Assembly: GCA_022819945.1 (NCBI GenBank)
Contig: JAJEGI010000064.1
Coordinates: 1 to 64,000, forward strand
Length of the DNA stretch: 64,000 bases
Direction of reading: 5' to 3'
Origin: Candidatus Poribacteria bacterium
Lineage (GTDB): Bacteria > Poribacteria > WGA-4E > WGA-3G
Positions 53,463 through 62,700 of the stretch are shown one piece after another. Under the pieces are notes generated by a model that saw only the letters and a program-made list of their open reading frames with translations, was not told the DNA's origin and ran no database searches. Each line of letters begins with the position of its first letter. The first letter of the stretch is position 1. The translations under genes and the position numbers were made by a program.

Positions 53463-54440
53463 GTGCACATAAGGATTTTAGTTACAGTTTTTATCGCCTG
53501 TTTTGCTGTGATAGAGACAACCCCCGCAGCCCTGAAAGTCGGACTCATCTACGATGTCACCGGACGTGGCGATCTCTCATTCTGCGATGCCGCCTACGCC
53601 GGTGCCAAAAAAGCCGAAGACGAATGGGGATTCAAACTGACAGAGGTCACCCCCAGCCAAAGTACAGATACCGAATTGACACTCCGCAGATTAGCAAAAC
53701 TCAAATACGACCTGATTATCGGTGTCGGCTTCCTTTTTCAGGAACCGATGAAACGCGTCGCAAATGAATTCCCAGATGTCAAGTTCGCACTTATTGACGC
53801 AATAATTGAACAGCCAAATGTCGCTTCACTCACCTACCGCGCACACGAAGGCACGTTTCTCGCTGGCGTTATCGCAGCGTTGAAAACGGAGACAAAGCAG
53901 ATCGGCTTTATCGGTGGAATGAAGGTGCCGCTGGTCGAAGCATTTGAAATCGGCTTCGGTGCTGGCATTAAGGCGACAAATCCTGACATTGAATTCACAG
54001 CGGATTACGTCGGTGTTACCCCACAAGCCTTCAATGACCCCGCAAAAGCTAAAGAACTCGCCCTCGCACAATACAACCGTGGGATAGATGTTATCCTCGC
54101 CGCCGCTGGAGCCAGCGGCTTGGGGGTCCTTGAGGCAGCGAAAACCAGAAAAAAATCGATCATCTGGGTCGATTCTAACGGCAACAATCTCGCACCAGGT
54201 TTAGTGCTCACGAGTGTTATCAAAGGTGTCGAAATATCGGTCTATGAAACAATAAAGAGCGTCCAAGAAGGGAATTTCGCCGGCGGACTCAAAGATTACG
54301 GACTCAAAGAGGGAGGCGTTGAATATATCGTTGACGATGTGAACCGCGAACTCCTCTCAGACGAGATTTTGAAACAGGTTGAGGCGTTCAAAGCGAAAAT
54401 TATATCAGGCGACATCGTTGTCCCGCATGAACGGCAGTAG
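53463..54440 (+). CDS. BMP family ABC transporter substrate-binding protein
   Basis: A 325-residue exported binding protein of the basic membrane protein (Med/BmpA) family, which usually binds nucleosides. A short signal peptide precedes LKVGLIYDVTGRGDLSFCD; family features include DLIIGVGFLFQEPMKRVA, FALIDAI, EGTFLAGVIAA, IGFIGGMKVPLVEAFEIGF and VDSNG. The start is GTG with AAAGGA upstream. Two bases separate it from the ATPase gene. The usual two permease genes are not found downstream. Confidence 0.9.
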   Translation: MHIRILVTVFIACFAVIETTPAALKVGLIYDVTGRGDLSFCDAAYAGAKKAEDEWGFKLTEVTPSQSTDTELTLRRLAKLKYDLIIGVGFLFQEPMKRVANEFPDVKFALIDAIIEQPNVASLTYRAHEGTFLAGVIAALKTETKQIGFIGGMKVPLVEAFEIGFGAGIKATNPDIEFTADYVGVTPQAFNDPAKAKELALAQYNRGIDVILAAAGASGLGVLEAAKTRKKSIIWVDSNGNNLAPGLVLTSVIKGVEISVYETIKSVQEGNFAGGLKDYGLKEGGVEYIVDDVNRELLSDEILKQVEAFKAKIISGDIVVPHERQ

Positions 54441-54442
54441 AG

Positions 54443-55972
54443 ATGATACACGCACCTATCATTGAGATGCACGGCATCAATAAACAATTTGGAGAAGTAC
54501 AAGCAAACGACGCGGTGGACTTCACGCTCCAACGCGGTGAGATTCACGCGATCGTCGGCGAAAACGGTGCAGGTAAATCTACGTTGATGAAGATCCTCTA
54601 TGGGCTGTATCAACCCGATGCAGGCGAGATATTCGTTGACGGAAATCGTATGAATATACCCTCGCCACGGCGGGCAATGCGGCTCGGTTTGGGGATGGTG
54701 CAGCAACACTTCACGCTCATCCCTGTTTTCACGGCACTCCAAAACATTGTCCTCGCCAAAGAACCCCGCAAATTCGGCGCATTACTTGATTACCGACAGG
54801 CAGAAAAAAGGGTCGTAGAACTCGCTGCGCAGCTTGGATTCGATGTACCACTCAACACGCCCGTTGAATCTCTACCTATCGGCACGCAGCAGCACACCGA
54901 AATTTTGAAAGTCCTCTATCACGGTGCGGACATCCTCATCATGGATGAACCGACTGCAGTGCTTGCCCCGCAAGAGATCGAAGGACTTTTCAATTGCATG
55001 CGCAGCCTCAAAGATGAAGGCAAGAGTCTCGTTATCATCACACATAAACTCGACGAAGTCATGGCAATCGCCGATACCGTCACAGTCATGTGGCGCGGGC
55101 AAACCGTCAACAGTTGTCCTATCACCGACACCGACCCAGCGACGTTGGCAGAAATGATGCTCGGTGAGCCTGTCATTCCGACTTCTGTGACACGGGAACA
55201 GACAGCGCAAACAACACCGATGCTCCGCATGGAAGGTGTTACGCTTACCAGAAGTTCAGACGGAGTAAAAAAGCGTAAATGGAAAGAAGTCCTGTCAAAT
55301 AGATATCCCAGCAAACGGCACCTTAACGAAATCAACCTTGAAGTGTTCCCCGGTGAAATCGTTGGGATAGCAGGCGTAGAAGGGAACGGACAAACAGAAC
55401 TCGTTGAGGTGCTGACAGGTTTACGACAGATTGATAGCGGAACACTCACGTTAAACGGCGAACGGGTCGCCCACATACCTGCCGACAGGCACCGGCACGG
55501 CATTAGCCTGACTGACCGAATTGACGATAACTTTATCATCGGTCATCATAAAAAGAAACTGTATTGCCGAAACGGGATACTTCAGCGCAAATCAATCCAA
55601 CGGTCCGCTCTGAACGCATTTGATAAATACCAGATTCGTGTAGGAAACATCGCGCATCCGATTAAAACGCTCTCCGGTGGCAATCAACAAAAGGTCGTGG
55701 TTGCACGCGAGTTAGAGGCAAACCCTGAAGTCATTATTGCCGCGCATCCGACACGCGGTTTAGATATCCACGCCGCGGAATTCGTCCATACGCGACTTAT
55801 TTACGCACGCAACCGGGGCAAAGCCGTTTTACTTGTGTCCGCTGAATTGGATGAACTCCTCCATCTCAGTGATAGGATCGCGGTCATGTACGATGGAGAA
55901 ATTGTCGGAGTTGTGAAGCCTACCGAAACCAACAAACAAGAATTAGGTGCCTTGATGCTCGGGTTAAATTAA
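54443..55972 (+). CDS. Double-domain ABC transporter ATPase (nucleoside/sugar type)
   Basis: A 509-residue protein with two ABC modules, as in YufO/RbsA. The first has Walker A GENGAGKST, a poorly conserved signature (LPIGTQQ) and Walker B ILIMDEPTAVL. The second has a degenerate Walker A (GVEGNGQTE), a good signature LSGGNQQ, and a Walker B ending AAHPTRGLD. One site is thus probably regulatory. It should energise uptake by the neighbouring BMP protein, but no permease lies within this window. Confidence 0.92.
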   Translation: MIHAPIIEMHGINKQFGEVQANDAVDFTLQRGEIHAIVGENGAGKSTLMKILYGLYQPDAGEIFVDGNRMNIPSPRRAMRLGLGMVQQHFTLIPVFTALQNIVLAKEPRKFGALLDYRQAEKRVVELAAQLGFDVPLNTPVESLPIGTQQHTEILKVLYHGADILIMDEPTAVLAPQEIEGLFNCMRSLKDEGKSLVIITHKLDEVMAIADTVTVMWRGQTVNSCPITDTDPATLAEMMLGEPVIPTSVTREQTAQTTPMLRMEGVTLTRSSDGVKKRKWKEVLSNRYPSKRHLNEINLEVFPGEIVGIAGVEGNGQTELVEVLTGLRQIDSGTLTLNGERVAHIPADRHRHGISLTDRIDDNFIIGHHKKKLYCRNGILQRKSIQRSALNAFDKYQIRVGNIAHPIKTLSGGNQQKVVVARELEANPEVIIAAHPTRGLDIHAAEFVHTRLIYARNRGKAVLLVSAELDELLHLSDRIAVMYDGEIVGVVKPTETNKQELGALMLGLN

Positions 55973-56026
55973 GCAAGGTTGGGTAAAGTAGAAGCGGGTC
56001 TTGTACCTGCCCACTCAGGAGAAAAC

Positions 56027-56875
56027 ATGATAATTGATTCACATACACACGCATGGCCCCGGTGGCCCTATCAACCGCCTGTCCCTGATGACGAAAGCCG
56101 CGGTAAAATCGAACAACTCCTCCACGAAATGGATCTGCATAATGTCGACAAGGCAGTCCTTGTCTGCGCACGTATCGACAGGAATCCTGACAATAACGAT
56201 TACATCGCAGCGTGCGTTAAACGCTACCCAGAGCGGTTGATCCAATTCGCCGATGTGGATTGCTCATGGACAGATACGTATCATACCGATGGTGCAGCCG
56301 ATCGGCTGAAAACCGCAGCAGAAACATATAACCTCAAAGGTTACACGCACTACCTCAGAGGCAACGACAATGGGGATTGGTTTTTCTCGGAAGAAGGCGA
56401 ACGCTTCTTTCACACAACATCCGAAATGGGACTGATTGCCAGCATCGCCATGGGAAGCCACCAGCATGAAGCACTCCGTAAAATCGCTGCCGAGTTTCCG
56501 AGCATTCCATTTTTGTGCCATCACATGGGCGGTGCACGGGCAGGTGAAGAACACCCATATCCGCAACTCAAGCAGGTGCTCGCCTCAGCAAATGTCCCGA
56601 ACATTCACATCAAGATGTCAGGCTTTGCTTATGTCTCGCAGGTCTCGTGGGATTATCCGCATTCGGATACGCATTGGATCGTGCGTGCCCTTTATGAACA
56701 TTTCGGTCCGGGTCGCCTCTGTTGGGGATCCGACTATCCGGTCGTTCGCAATTTTATGACGTATCAGCACGCACTTGAGGCGTTTCGGACCCACTGCTCT
56801 TTTATTCCAGAGAACGACAAAGCAGAGATTTTAGGTGGAACCCTCCAACGTCTGTTAACGGAAGCAGGGAAATAG
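56027..56875 (+). CDS. Amidohydrolase family (TIM-barrel metal-dependent hydrolase)
   Basis: A 282-residue amidohydrolase-2 family protein. It starts MIIDSHTHAWPRW (metal-binding His pair), and has LCHHMGG and a late WGSDYPV with the catalytic Asp. The start at 56027 has GGAG upstream; the frame extends to 55979 without a site. Such enzymes include decarboxylases and lactonases; substrate is unknown. Confidence 0.85.
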   Translation: MIIDSHTHAWPRWPYQPPVPDDESRGKIEQLLHEMDLHNVDKAVLVCARIDRNPDNNDYIAACVKRYPERLIQFADVDCSWTDTYHTDGAADRLKTAAETYNLKGYTHYLRGNDNGDWFFSEEGERFFHTTSEMGLIASIAMGSHQHEALRKIAAEFPSIPFLCHHMGGARAGEEHPYPQLKQVLASANVPNIHIKMSGFAYVSQVSWDYPHSDTHWIVRALYEHFGPGRLCWGSDYPVVRNFMTYQHALEAFRTHCSFIPENDKAEILGGTLQRLLTEAGK

Positions 56876-57000
56876 TTAACGTGAATTTGAATAAAAAATG
56901 GCTTATCAACATAATCCAGCAATCCAACGCCTTGAGAATGCGTTCGCTTTCCAATAACGGGCAAGCCCCTCATCAGCAAAATTAAAGGAGAATCAATCCG

Positions 57001-57453
57001 ATGACTCGCTTAAATTTAACCTTAACTTTCCTTGTATGCGTCCTTGCGTCTATTGCTATCGTCTTTGCACAAGATGACTTTTCACAACAGGGGGGCACCG
57101 TCCGCGGACAGATTGTTGACACAACCGAAACCCAAACCCCAATTGAAGGTGTTGAGGTCAGGATCGTTGGCACAAGTGGAGAAGAATATATAACAACAAC
57201 AGATGCCAATGGCGAGTATGAGAAATCAGGTATTCCTGCAGGTCGTTATCTCATCAGCATTTATAAAGACGGATATGGCGATCGACTCGGTAAACCTGTG
57301 ACAGTTGTTAATGGCGGAGATCACTATGTCCCGCTGAAAATGACCAAAAAGGACACCATCCTTGACTTTTTCCAGAGCTCTGTTCCCATGTATTGGGTGC
57401 TGATCCTCTGTGTCGTTATAGTCGTCCTAATTTTCACTCGCACTAACCGATAG
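57001..57453 (+). CDS. Carboxypeptidase-regulatory-like domain protein with C-terminal TM
   Basis: A 150-residue exported protein. Signal peptide (residues 1-23, ending IAIVFAQ), a beta-sandwich of CarboxypepD_reg type (GTVRGQIVDTTETQTPIEGV, TTTDANGEYEKSGIPAGRYLI, YKDGYGD), then one membrane helix at 128-147 and a short basic tail. The domain probably faces the periplasm or outside. AAAGGAG precedes the ATG. Confidence 0.8.
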   Translation: MTRLNLTLTFLVCVLASIAIVFAQDDFSQQGGTVRGQIVDTTETQTPIEGVEVRIVGTSGEEYITTTDANGEYEKSGIPAGRYLISIYKDGYGDRLGKPVTVVNGGDHYVPLKMTKKDTILDFFQSSVPMYWVLILCVVIVVLIFTRTNR

Positions 57454-57465
57454 TCAAATTCAGTT

Positions 57466-58140
57466 TCAATGAAAATTGACACCGATGTCAAAAGTCGGAT
57501 TGGTCAGTCCATCTGCTGTATACCCGGAACTCATTCTCCCAATTAAACTTATGCTTCCGCCCAAATCAATCTCCACACCCGCTGTGAGGAGACTCGCGTT
57601 GGACCTGCCGCCATTCAGTATATGAATGTAATTGTAGGTATAACCTACAAACGGTTTGAGCTGTTCAAACGTTATTGAGAGTCCACCGCCGACAGCAAGC
57701 GTTAAAGATTCGAGTCCGCTGTTCGCAAAAGGACGGCGATTATAACCATAATAGCTATAACTTGTACGATATGGATCATAACCATAACTCGTGTTGGAAT
57801 TAACAAGGTATGTACCGCCGAATCCCCCCATCAAGAAATAATCTAAGCCTGTTGTCCCTAAAGCGTCAATATGCACAAGTTGCAATAATTCTGAAATTAA
57901 CAAGATAGAGGAATTTGACTCAAAAATAGATAAATTGGTGACAGCGGATCCCTTTACAGTTTCTGTAAATCCCCTGTCAACACTTACCCAAATATTATGA
58001 ATCCCCTCAGTTCCAGCGTAGCCTAATCCTATAGCGCGTTTGTCACTTGGTAACTTGTATAAACTCGTTTGAGCATATACTGTCGCAGGCAGCAAAGCCA
58101 ACATGAAAATGACACACACTAATCCTTTTTTAAAGTTCAT
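57466..58140 (-). CDS. Putative outer-membrane beta-barrel protein
   Basis: A 224-residue exported protein with signal peptide (MNFKKGLVCVIFMLALLPATVYA). Alternating hydrophobic and polar strands (LESLTLAVGGGLSITFEQLK, FVGYTYNYIHIL, SLIGRMSSGY) and a final strand ending FDIGVNFH suggest an eight- to ten-stranded barrel. A Tyr/Ser-rich loop lies near 118-135. No named family recognised. It converges on the preceding gene. Confidence 0.65.
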   Translation of the reverse strand: MNFKKGLVCVIFMLALLPATVYAQTSLYKLPSDKRAIGLGYAGTEGIHNIWVSVDRGFTETVKGSAVTNLSIFESNSSILLISELLQLVHIDALGTTGLDYFLMGGFGGTYLVNSNTSYGYDPYRTSYSYYGYNRRPFANSGLESLTLAVGGGLSITFEQLKPFVGYTYNYIHILNGGRSNASLLTAGVEIDLGGSISLIGRMSSGYTADGLTNPTFDIGVNFH

Positions 58141-58447
58141 ACAATATTCCTTTTATTCGATATGTCTTGTATAATCTCTACAATTCCATCCAGAACGCAT
58201 CTCCGTATTAGCCGTAAGCACACAAACTCTAAAGAATCCTTACTTACCGAAAATAGATCGGAGATCTCACTTCACACGGCTCATACTAAGTAGAAAGGTT
58301 CCAGTTAGATCCCACTACTCACCTAAGCTGCTAAGCCGTAAAAAGACACTATTATACACATTGCCATTTATTTTATAATAATATCCTTATACGGTAATAA
58401 TACCAGAATCAGAAAAATAAGCCAAGATGAAAGTAGTAACTTTTCGC
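58141..58447. other. Intergenic region between divergent genes
   Basis: No gene is supported. AAGGA close to 58141 serves the beta-barrel gene on the minus strand. The rest is A+T-rich without repeats I recognise. Confidence 0.4.
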
Positions 58448-58476
58448 TTCACATTTTTTTCTTTTTATGGTATAAT
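58448..58476 (+). promoter_or_regulatory. Promoter for the DUF1326 gene
   Basis: TTCACA (58448-58453) and TATAAT (58471-58476) are 17 bases apart. Predicted leader about 115 bases before the ATG at 58600. Confidence 0.6.
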
Positions 58477-58599
58477 AATTAAACTACGTTCACAACGGTA
58501 TAATAACATTAAACGGTGTAGTGTTTTGTTTGCGACCCGTAACGCGAACCCGATTTGTAGACTATACCCCACTCAAGCAAGCGTAAGGAGGAACAGTTC

Positions 58600-59241
58600 A
58601 TGAAAAGTATCTTTGTTTTGACGACACTCGCACTGACCCTCGTGGCAGGATTTGCTTTTGCGTCTGTGCAAGGTGAATACATTGAAGCCCGATCCGCGAG
58701 CGTGTATGTCGGCGCGTGCCACTTCGGTGCCGAATATGTCGAAGGCGGGAAAGAAGCCACCCTCGTCTGGAATATCCATGAAGGGAATTGGAACGGCGTT
58801 TCACTGAACGATTTAACTGTCGTCGCTGTTATTAGTGCGAAAGATAACTTGGCGATTGATGCCAAAACCCGTAAGAGTGTGTTGTACATGGACGTGAACA
58901 CCACACCCGAACAGCGCGCCGCACTCAAAGACATGCTCACAACGAAACGCGCCGACGTTTTAGGTGAAGTCATTGCTACCCAAACCGCGCCTATTACATT
59001 CGCGAAGAAAGACACTAAATACGACGTCAAGGTCGGTGAAGTACTTACACTCTCCGCCAACCGCTACCCGTGCGCAAACTGCACACAACCGCATCAGATT
59101 TGGTATAAACCGCTGACAATGATTCAGAACCCCATCGTCGGTAAGTCCGAAGTCTATCGCTATAAAGACTCTCACCTCCCGGTGACGTGGCAGCAAAGCG
59201 GTGCTGAGAACAACGTCTTTGTCGGCGACTTCTCGATGTAA
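58600..59241 (+). CDS. DUF1326 domain protein, exported
   Basis: A 213-residue protein with signal peptide (MKSIFVLTTLALTLVAGFAFA). The DUF1326 frame is visible: GEYIEARSASVYVGACHFGAE, ATLVWNIHEGNWNGVSLNDL, TVVAVISAKDNL, with a later pair of cysteines YPCANCTQPH. Function of the family is unknown; a periplasmic metal or lipid role has been suggested for some relatives, which I cannot test here. AGGAGGAA precedes the ATG. Confidence 0.85.
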   Translation: MKSIFVLTTLALTLVAGFAFASVQGEYIEARSASVYVGACHFGAEYVEGGKEATLVWNIHEGNWNGVSLNDLTVVAVISAKDNLAIDAKTRKSVLYMDVNTTPEQRAALKDMLTTKRADVLGEVIATQTAPITFAKKDTKYDVKVGEVLTLSANRYPCANCTQPHQIWYKPLTMIQNPIVGKSEVYRYKDSHLPVTWQQSGAENNVFVGDFSM

Positions 59242-59254
59242 CTTCTCAATGTTT

Positions 59255-59290
59255 AATGTCTGTAGTTGTCCAACGGCAGCTACAGACATT
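59255..59290. terminator. Hairpin after the DUF1326 gene
   Basis: AATGTCTGTAG (59255-59265) pairs perfectly with CTACAGACATT (59280-59290) across a 14-base loop. There is no T-tract; it may stabilise the transcript end. Confidence 0.5.
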
Positions 59291-59389
59291 TCCGCGAGTT
59301 GTATAGGAAAAGAGAAGTTGAAAACCTCATTAGCAGCTACGCGTAACCTGTGTAGATATTCTACCCTATCTTTTTTATCTTTATAAAAG

Positions 59390-59629
59390 TTGAAGTCAAC
59401 CCAATACTTTCTCAAAACACGTGAAAAACCAGACAAGCGTAGAATAAAGATTGAGTGGATCGAAGACACTATTGAGAATCCGATCCATGCGGAAGTCCAG
59501 TCGGATGGCAGAATAAGAAGATGGAAGAAAATTGAAGAAGAGGACAAATTTCTCAGAGTCACTTTGCTTGAAGATGGAGAAACAGTCCATAACGCTTTCT
59601 TTGACAGGAATTTTAAGGGAGAATCCTAG
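59390..59629 (+). CDS. Small protein of a two-gene module (toxin-like partner of DUF2283)
   Basis: A 79-residue protein from a TTG start. The pattern STQYFLKTREKPDKRRIKIE, IENPIHAEVQSDGRIRRWKKI and LLEDGETVHNAFFDRNF recalls a family of short proteins commonly encoded just before DUF2283 proteins, by my recollection of the pattern. Its stop overlaps the next start by one base. A toxin-antitoxin role is inferred from size and layout only. No strong ribosome binding site is seen. Confidence 0.5.
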   Translation: MKSTQYFLKTREKPDKRRIKIEWIEDTIENPIHAEVQSDGRIRRWKKIEEEDKFLRVTLLEDGETVHNAFFDRNFKGES

Positions 59630-59871
59630 TGAAAGTGACCTATTTTCATGATACCGACACAGCGTTGATTGAGTTTTCAACACGTGAAGTTGTCGAAACA
59701 AAGGAAATTAGTGAGAATATTTACATTGACGTAGATGCTTCGGGAAATCCGGTTTCAATGACAATTGAGCACGCCGAGCAAAATACCGATTTGCCGAATT
59801 TATCTTATATGCCAATAGGTTATGCGGCACCTAACCCGCCTTTGGAAGAGCACACAGAGAACCACCAGTAA
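59629..59871 (+). CDS. DUF2283 domain protein
   Basis: An 80-residue protein with GTG start overlapping the preceding stop. The DUF2283 frame is visible in TYFHDTDTALIEFSTREVVE and then NIYIDVDASGNPVSMTIEHA. Members are often the second gene of small paired modules and are suspected antitoxins. GGGAGAA lies just upstream. Confidence 0.7.
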   Translation: MKVTYFHDTDTALIEFSTREVVETKEISENIYIDVDASGNPVSMTIEHAEQNTDLPNLSYMPIGYAAPNPPLEEHTENHQ

Positions 59872-59891
59872 ACACACTTAGGATAAAATCA

Positions 59892-60743
59892 ATGAACGGA
59901 CACACAGCACCCGAGGAACGGAAATTTAAACTAACCGCTGACGAACGCGAACAGTGGGACGAAAACGGATATTTTGTCCGTCACGGCGTTTTTACCGAAG
60001 CAGAAAACGACCTGCTAACGCAAGTCGCTGATGACATCGCCCTCGGAAAAATACCCTTCCCTGACCATCGGATCTTTCAAAACGCTTTAGTCAGAGATGG
60101 AAAAATTGAAGCGTCGGGTGTCCACGCGATGCACAGTATCCATCAAATGAATCTTTATTCTCCTGAGTTTCTCGAACGTACACGTGATCCGCGGCTCACC
60201 GACCCTGTTGTGGACATCCTCGGTCCTGATCTCCTCGGTCTCAACAGCCTCTATATCTGGAAACCCCCCAAAATCGGGTTAGGCTTCCCATGGCATCAAG
60301 ATAGATGGTACACGCGTCCTCAGTTTATAACCGAAACCACCGTCGGCACATGGACGGCTATTGATGCCGCAAATGTAGATAATGGGTGTCTATACATTAT
60401 CCCAAGGAGCCATAAAATCGGCATTCTTGAGCATGTTGAACTTGAAGGTTCACAACAACAGGAGTTTAGACAGGCAGTCGGTGCGCGGGACGAAGATGGT
60501 GTCGCTGTTGAAATCCCACCCGGAAGTGTCATCTTCTTCGACAACCGAATCCTCCATAAGAGTACGGATAATAACACTGAAGGCTTTCGGCGCAGTAATA
60601 TCGCACATTATATCAGTGCAAAAGCAGAACGAGTTCCACATAAAAATTATATGCGTCCCCTTATGTGGGTTCGCGGTAAAATATACCCAACGTTAACTGA
60701 GGGGGTCTACCGTGATCCTTTACCCATTACAGAATCCGAATAG
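59892..60743 (+). CDS. Phytanoyl-CoA dioxygenase family protein (PhyH-1)
   Basis: A 283-residue Fe(II)/2-oxoglutarate dioxygenase. Iron ligands are the His and Asp of PWHQDRWY and the later His in RILHKSTDN; the 2-oxoglutarate Arg is in FRRSNIAHYI. A conserved N-terminal block (EERKFKLTADEREQWDENG) is shared with the three other PhyH genes here. Substrate unknown. It begins the tandem array, 20 bases after the DUF2283 gene. Confidence 0.92.
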   Translation: MNGHTAPEERKFKLTADEREQWDENGYFVRHGVFTEAENDLLTQVADDIALGKIPFPDHRIFQNALVRDGKIEASGVHAMHSIHQMNLYSPEFLERTRDPRLTDPVVDILGPDLLGLNSLYIWKPPKIGLGFPWHQDRWYTRPQFITETTVGTWTAIDAANVDNGCLYIIPRSHKIGILEHVELEGSQQQEFRQAVGARDEDGVAVEIPPGSVIFFDNRILHKSTDNNTEGFRRSNIAHYISAKAERVPHKNYMRPLMWVRGKIYPTLTEGVYRDPLPITESE

Positions 60744-60767
60744 AATTTATCATCAATAGGAGTATGC

Positions 60768-61625
60768 GTGAGCACAAATACAACACCCAAAGAACGGAAA
60801 TTTAGTCTCACACCTGAAGAACGAACCGCTTGGGAGGAAAACGGCTACTTCGTCCGTTACGACGTTTTTACAAAAGAAGAAAACAACATCTTAGCGCAAA
60901 TCGCAGATGACATTGCCCTCGGAAAACGAACCTTCCCGGACTATCATATCTTTGAAAACGCTTTAGTCAGAGACGGTAAAGTTGAGGCACAAGGTGTCCA
61001 TGCAATGCACAATATTCAATATGTGAGTTGTAATTGTCAAGAATTCCTTGCGCGTACCCGCGATCCGCGTCTCACCGACCCCGCTGTTGACATCCTGGGT
61101 CCTGATCTCCTCGGTCTCAACAACCTCTATATTTGGAAGCCGCCAAAGATCGGTCTCGGTTTCCCGTGGCATCAAGATAAATGGTATTTTAACCATCAAT
61201 ATAAAACTGGAACGACCGTCGCAACATGGTCCGCGATTGATGACGCAGATAAAGGAAATGGGTGTCTATACGTTATCCCCGGCAGCCATAAGCAAGGCGT
61301 TCGGGACCATAAGGAACTTGAAGGGTCACAACAAGGAGAGTTTAAACAGGCAGAAGGGGCGCGTGATGAAGATGGTGTCGCCGTCGAAATCCCCGCCGGA
61401 GCGGTCATCTGGTTCAATAGCCAAGTCCTCCATAAAAGCACAGATAACCACAGTGAACGTTTTAGACGCTCCAACATCGCACATTATATCAAGGCAACAG
61501 CAGAATGGACGCGTCCTGAGGCTGTAAACAAAAAACGACCCCCCATGTGGATTCGGGGCAAAACCTATCCCGGTATGGCAGATGAAGTGCAATGGGACGT
61601 TATACCAATTTTAGAATCCGATTGA
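60768..61625 (+). CDS. Phytanoyl-CoA dioxygenase family protein (PhyH-2)
   Basis: A 285-residue paralogue with a GTG start after TAGGAG. Iron motif PWHQDKWYF and VLHKSTDNHS are intact. It differs from PhyH-1 mainly in the substrate-cap region near residues 80-100 (ALVRDGKVEAQGVH, YVSCNCQEFLART) and near the C-terminus. Gap to PhyH-1 is 24 bases, so the genes form one transcription unit. Confidence 0.92.
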   Translation: MSTNTTPKERKFSLTPEERTAWEENGYFVRYDVFTKEENNILAQIADDIALGKRTFPDYHIFENALVRDGKVEAQGVHAMHNIQYVSCNCQEFLARTRDPRLTDPAVDILGPDLLGLNNLYIWKPPKIGLGFPWHQDKWYFNHQYKTGTTVATWSAIDDADKGNGCLYVIPGSHKQGVRDHKELEGSQQGEFKQAEGARDEDGVAVEIPAGAVIWFNSQVLHKSTDNHSERFRRSNIAHYIKATAEWTRPEAVNKKRPPMWIRGKTYPGMADEVQWDVIPILESD

Positions 61626-61646
61626 CTCCTAATGAAAGGGACTACT

Positions 61647-62693
61647 ATGAAACTACGATTTACGGCCATCTATATCTTGCTTTTTTTCTTTCTATCATCT
61701 GCCGATGCAAACGTTCCTTCCAAATATGCGAAGCAGTCTCTTGAATGGTTCCAGAGCGAGGAGGGTCGTCGTATTGCCGACAACGTTCTTACTTGGCAGA
61801 CACCGATCGGCGGTTGGCCCAAGATTAGAGACACGGGGTCTGAGCCGTTTAATGGTAAAATTGAGGATCTGCATGCAACGTTCGACAACGGTGCGACTAT
61901 TGACGAACTCCGGTTTCTTGCCCAGGCGTTTCGTGCGACAAACGAGCTACGCTACGAACAGGCATTTCTCAAAGGTCTCTCTCATATCCTTGAAGCGCAA
62001 TATCCGAATGGCGGGTGGCCACAGTATTATCCGCCAAGCAAAAGTTACCATCGTCACATCACGTTCAATGATAATGTTATGTCCCGCATTCTCGGACTTC
62101 TCCGAGATGTGTCTGAATCTTCTGACTATCGGTTCCTGAAAACGGAGGCCCGCACGAAGGTTGAAGCGGCTTTAACCAAAGGCATTGACTGCGTTCTGCA
62201 CACGCAAATCAAGCAGAACGGTAAACGCACAGCCTGGTGCGCGCAACATGATGAGAAAACGCTTGCGCCTGCGTGGGCACGTTCTTATGAGCCGCCGTCG
62301 CTCTCTGGTGCCGAAAGCGTCCGTGTCGTGCGATTTCTGATGTCACTTGAAGAACCCACACCAGAGATTATCGCCGCTGTCGAAGGAGCCGTTGAGTGGT
62401 TCAGGAGCGTCGCTATCCACGGCATGCGTTTTGATGAGTTCACCGATGCAGAGGGAGAGGACGATAAACGGATCGTAGCAGATCCCGACGCGGGACCGCT
62501 CTGGGCGCGTTTCTATGAACTCGGCAGCAACCGTCCAATCTTTCTCGACCGCGATTCGGTGGTCCGTTACACGTTATCCGAGATCAGTCAGGAACGCCGC
62601 GGCGGATACGACTACTACGGTAGCTGGGCCACCAAGCTCCTCACAGATGAGTACCCACGATGGAGAGAGAAGCACAAGTTCCCAAAGGAATGA
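61647..62693 (+). CDS. Pectate lyase family 10 (PL10)
   Basis: A 348-residue exported enzyme that cleaves polygalacturonate by beta-elimination. Signal peptide MKLRFTAIYILLFFFLSSADA. Family segments are GGWPKIRDTG, ATIDELRFLAQAF, PNGGWPQYYPPSKSYHRHIT, AWCAQHDEKTLAPAWARSYE and ERRGGYDYYGSWATKLL, covering the catalytic and calcium regions of PL10. The ATG at 61647 is preferred over 61632 because AAAGGGA fits. It sits between PhyH-2 and PhyH-3 on the same strand, an unexpected position. Confidence 0.9.
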   Translation: MKLRFTAIYILLFFFLSSADANVPSKYAKQSLEWFQSEEGRRIADNVLTWQTPIGGWPKIRDTGSEPFNGKIEDLHATFDNGATIDELRFLAQAFRATNELRYEQAFLKGLSHILEAQYPNGGWPQYYPPSKSYHRHITFNDNVMSRILGLLRDVSESSDYRFLKTEARTKVEAALTKGIDCVLHTQIKQNGKRTAWCAQHDEKTLAPAWARSYEPPSLSGAESVRVVRFLMSLEEPTPEIIAAVEGAVEWFRSVAIHGMRFDEFTDAEGEDDKRIVADPDAGPLWARFYELGSNRPIFLDRDSVVRYTLSEISQERRGGYDYYGSWATKLLTDEYPRWREKHKFPKE

Positions 62694-62700
62694 CCGGCGC

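Noticed and set aside
54919-55539. 206-residue minus-strand frame
   Set aside because: Lies wholly inside the ABC ATPase gene, whose motifs are intact on the plus strand.
62515-62700. N-terminal extension of PhyH-3
   Set aside because: Runs inside the pectate lyase gene; the conserved PhyH block begins at 62701 with its own ribosome binding site.
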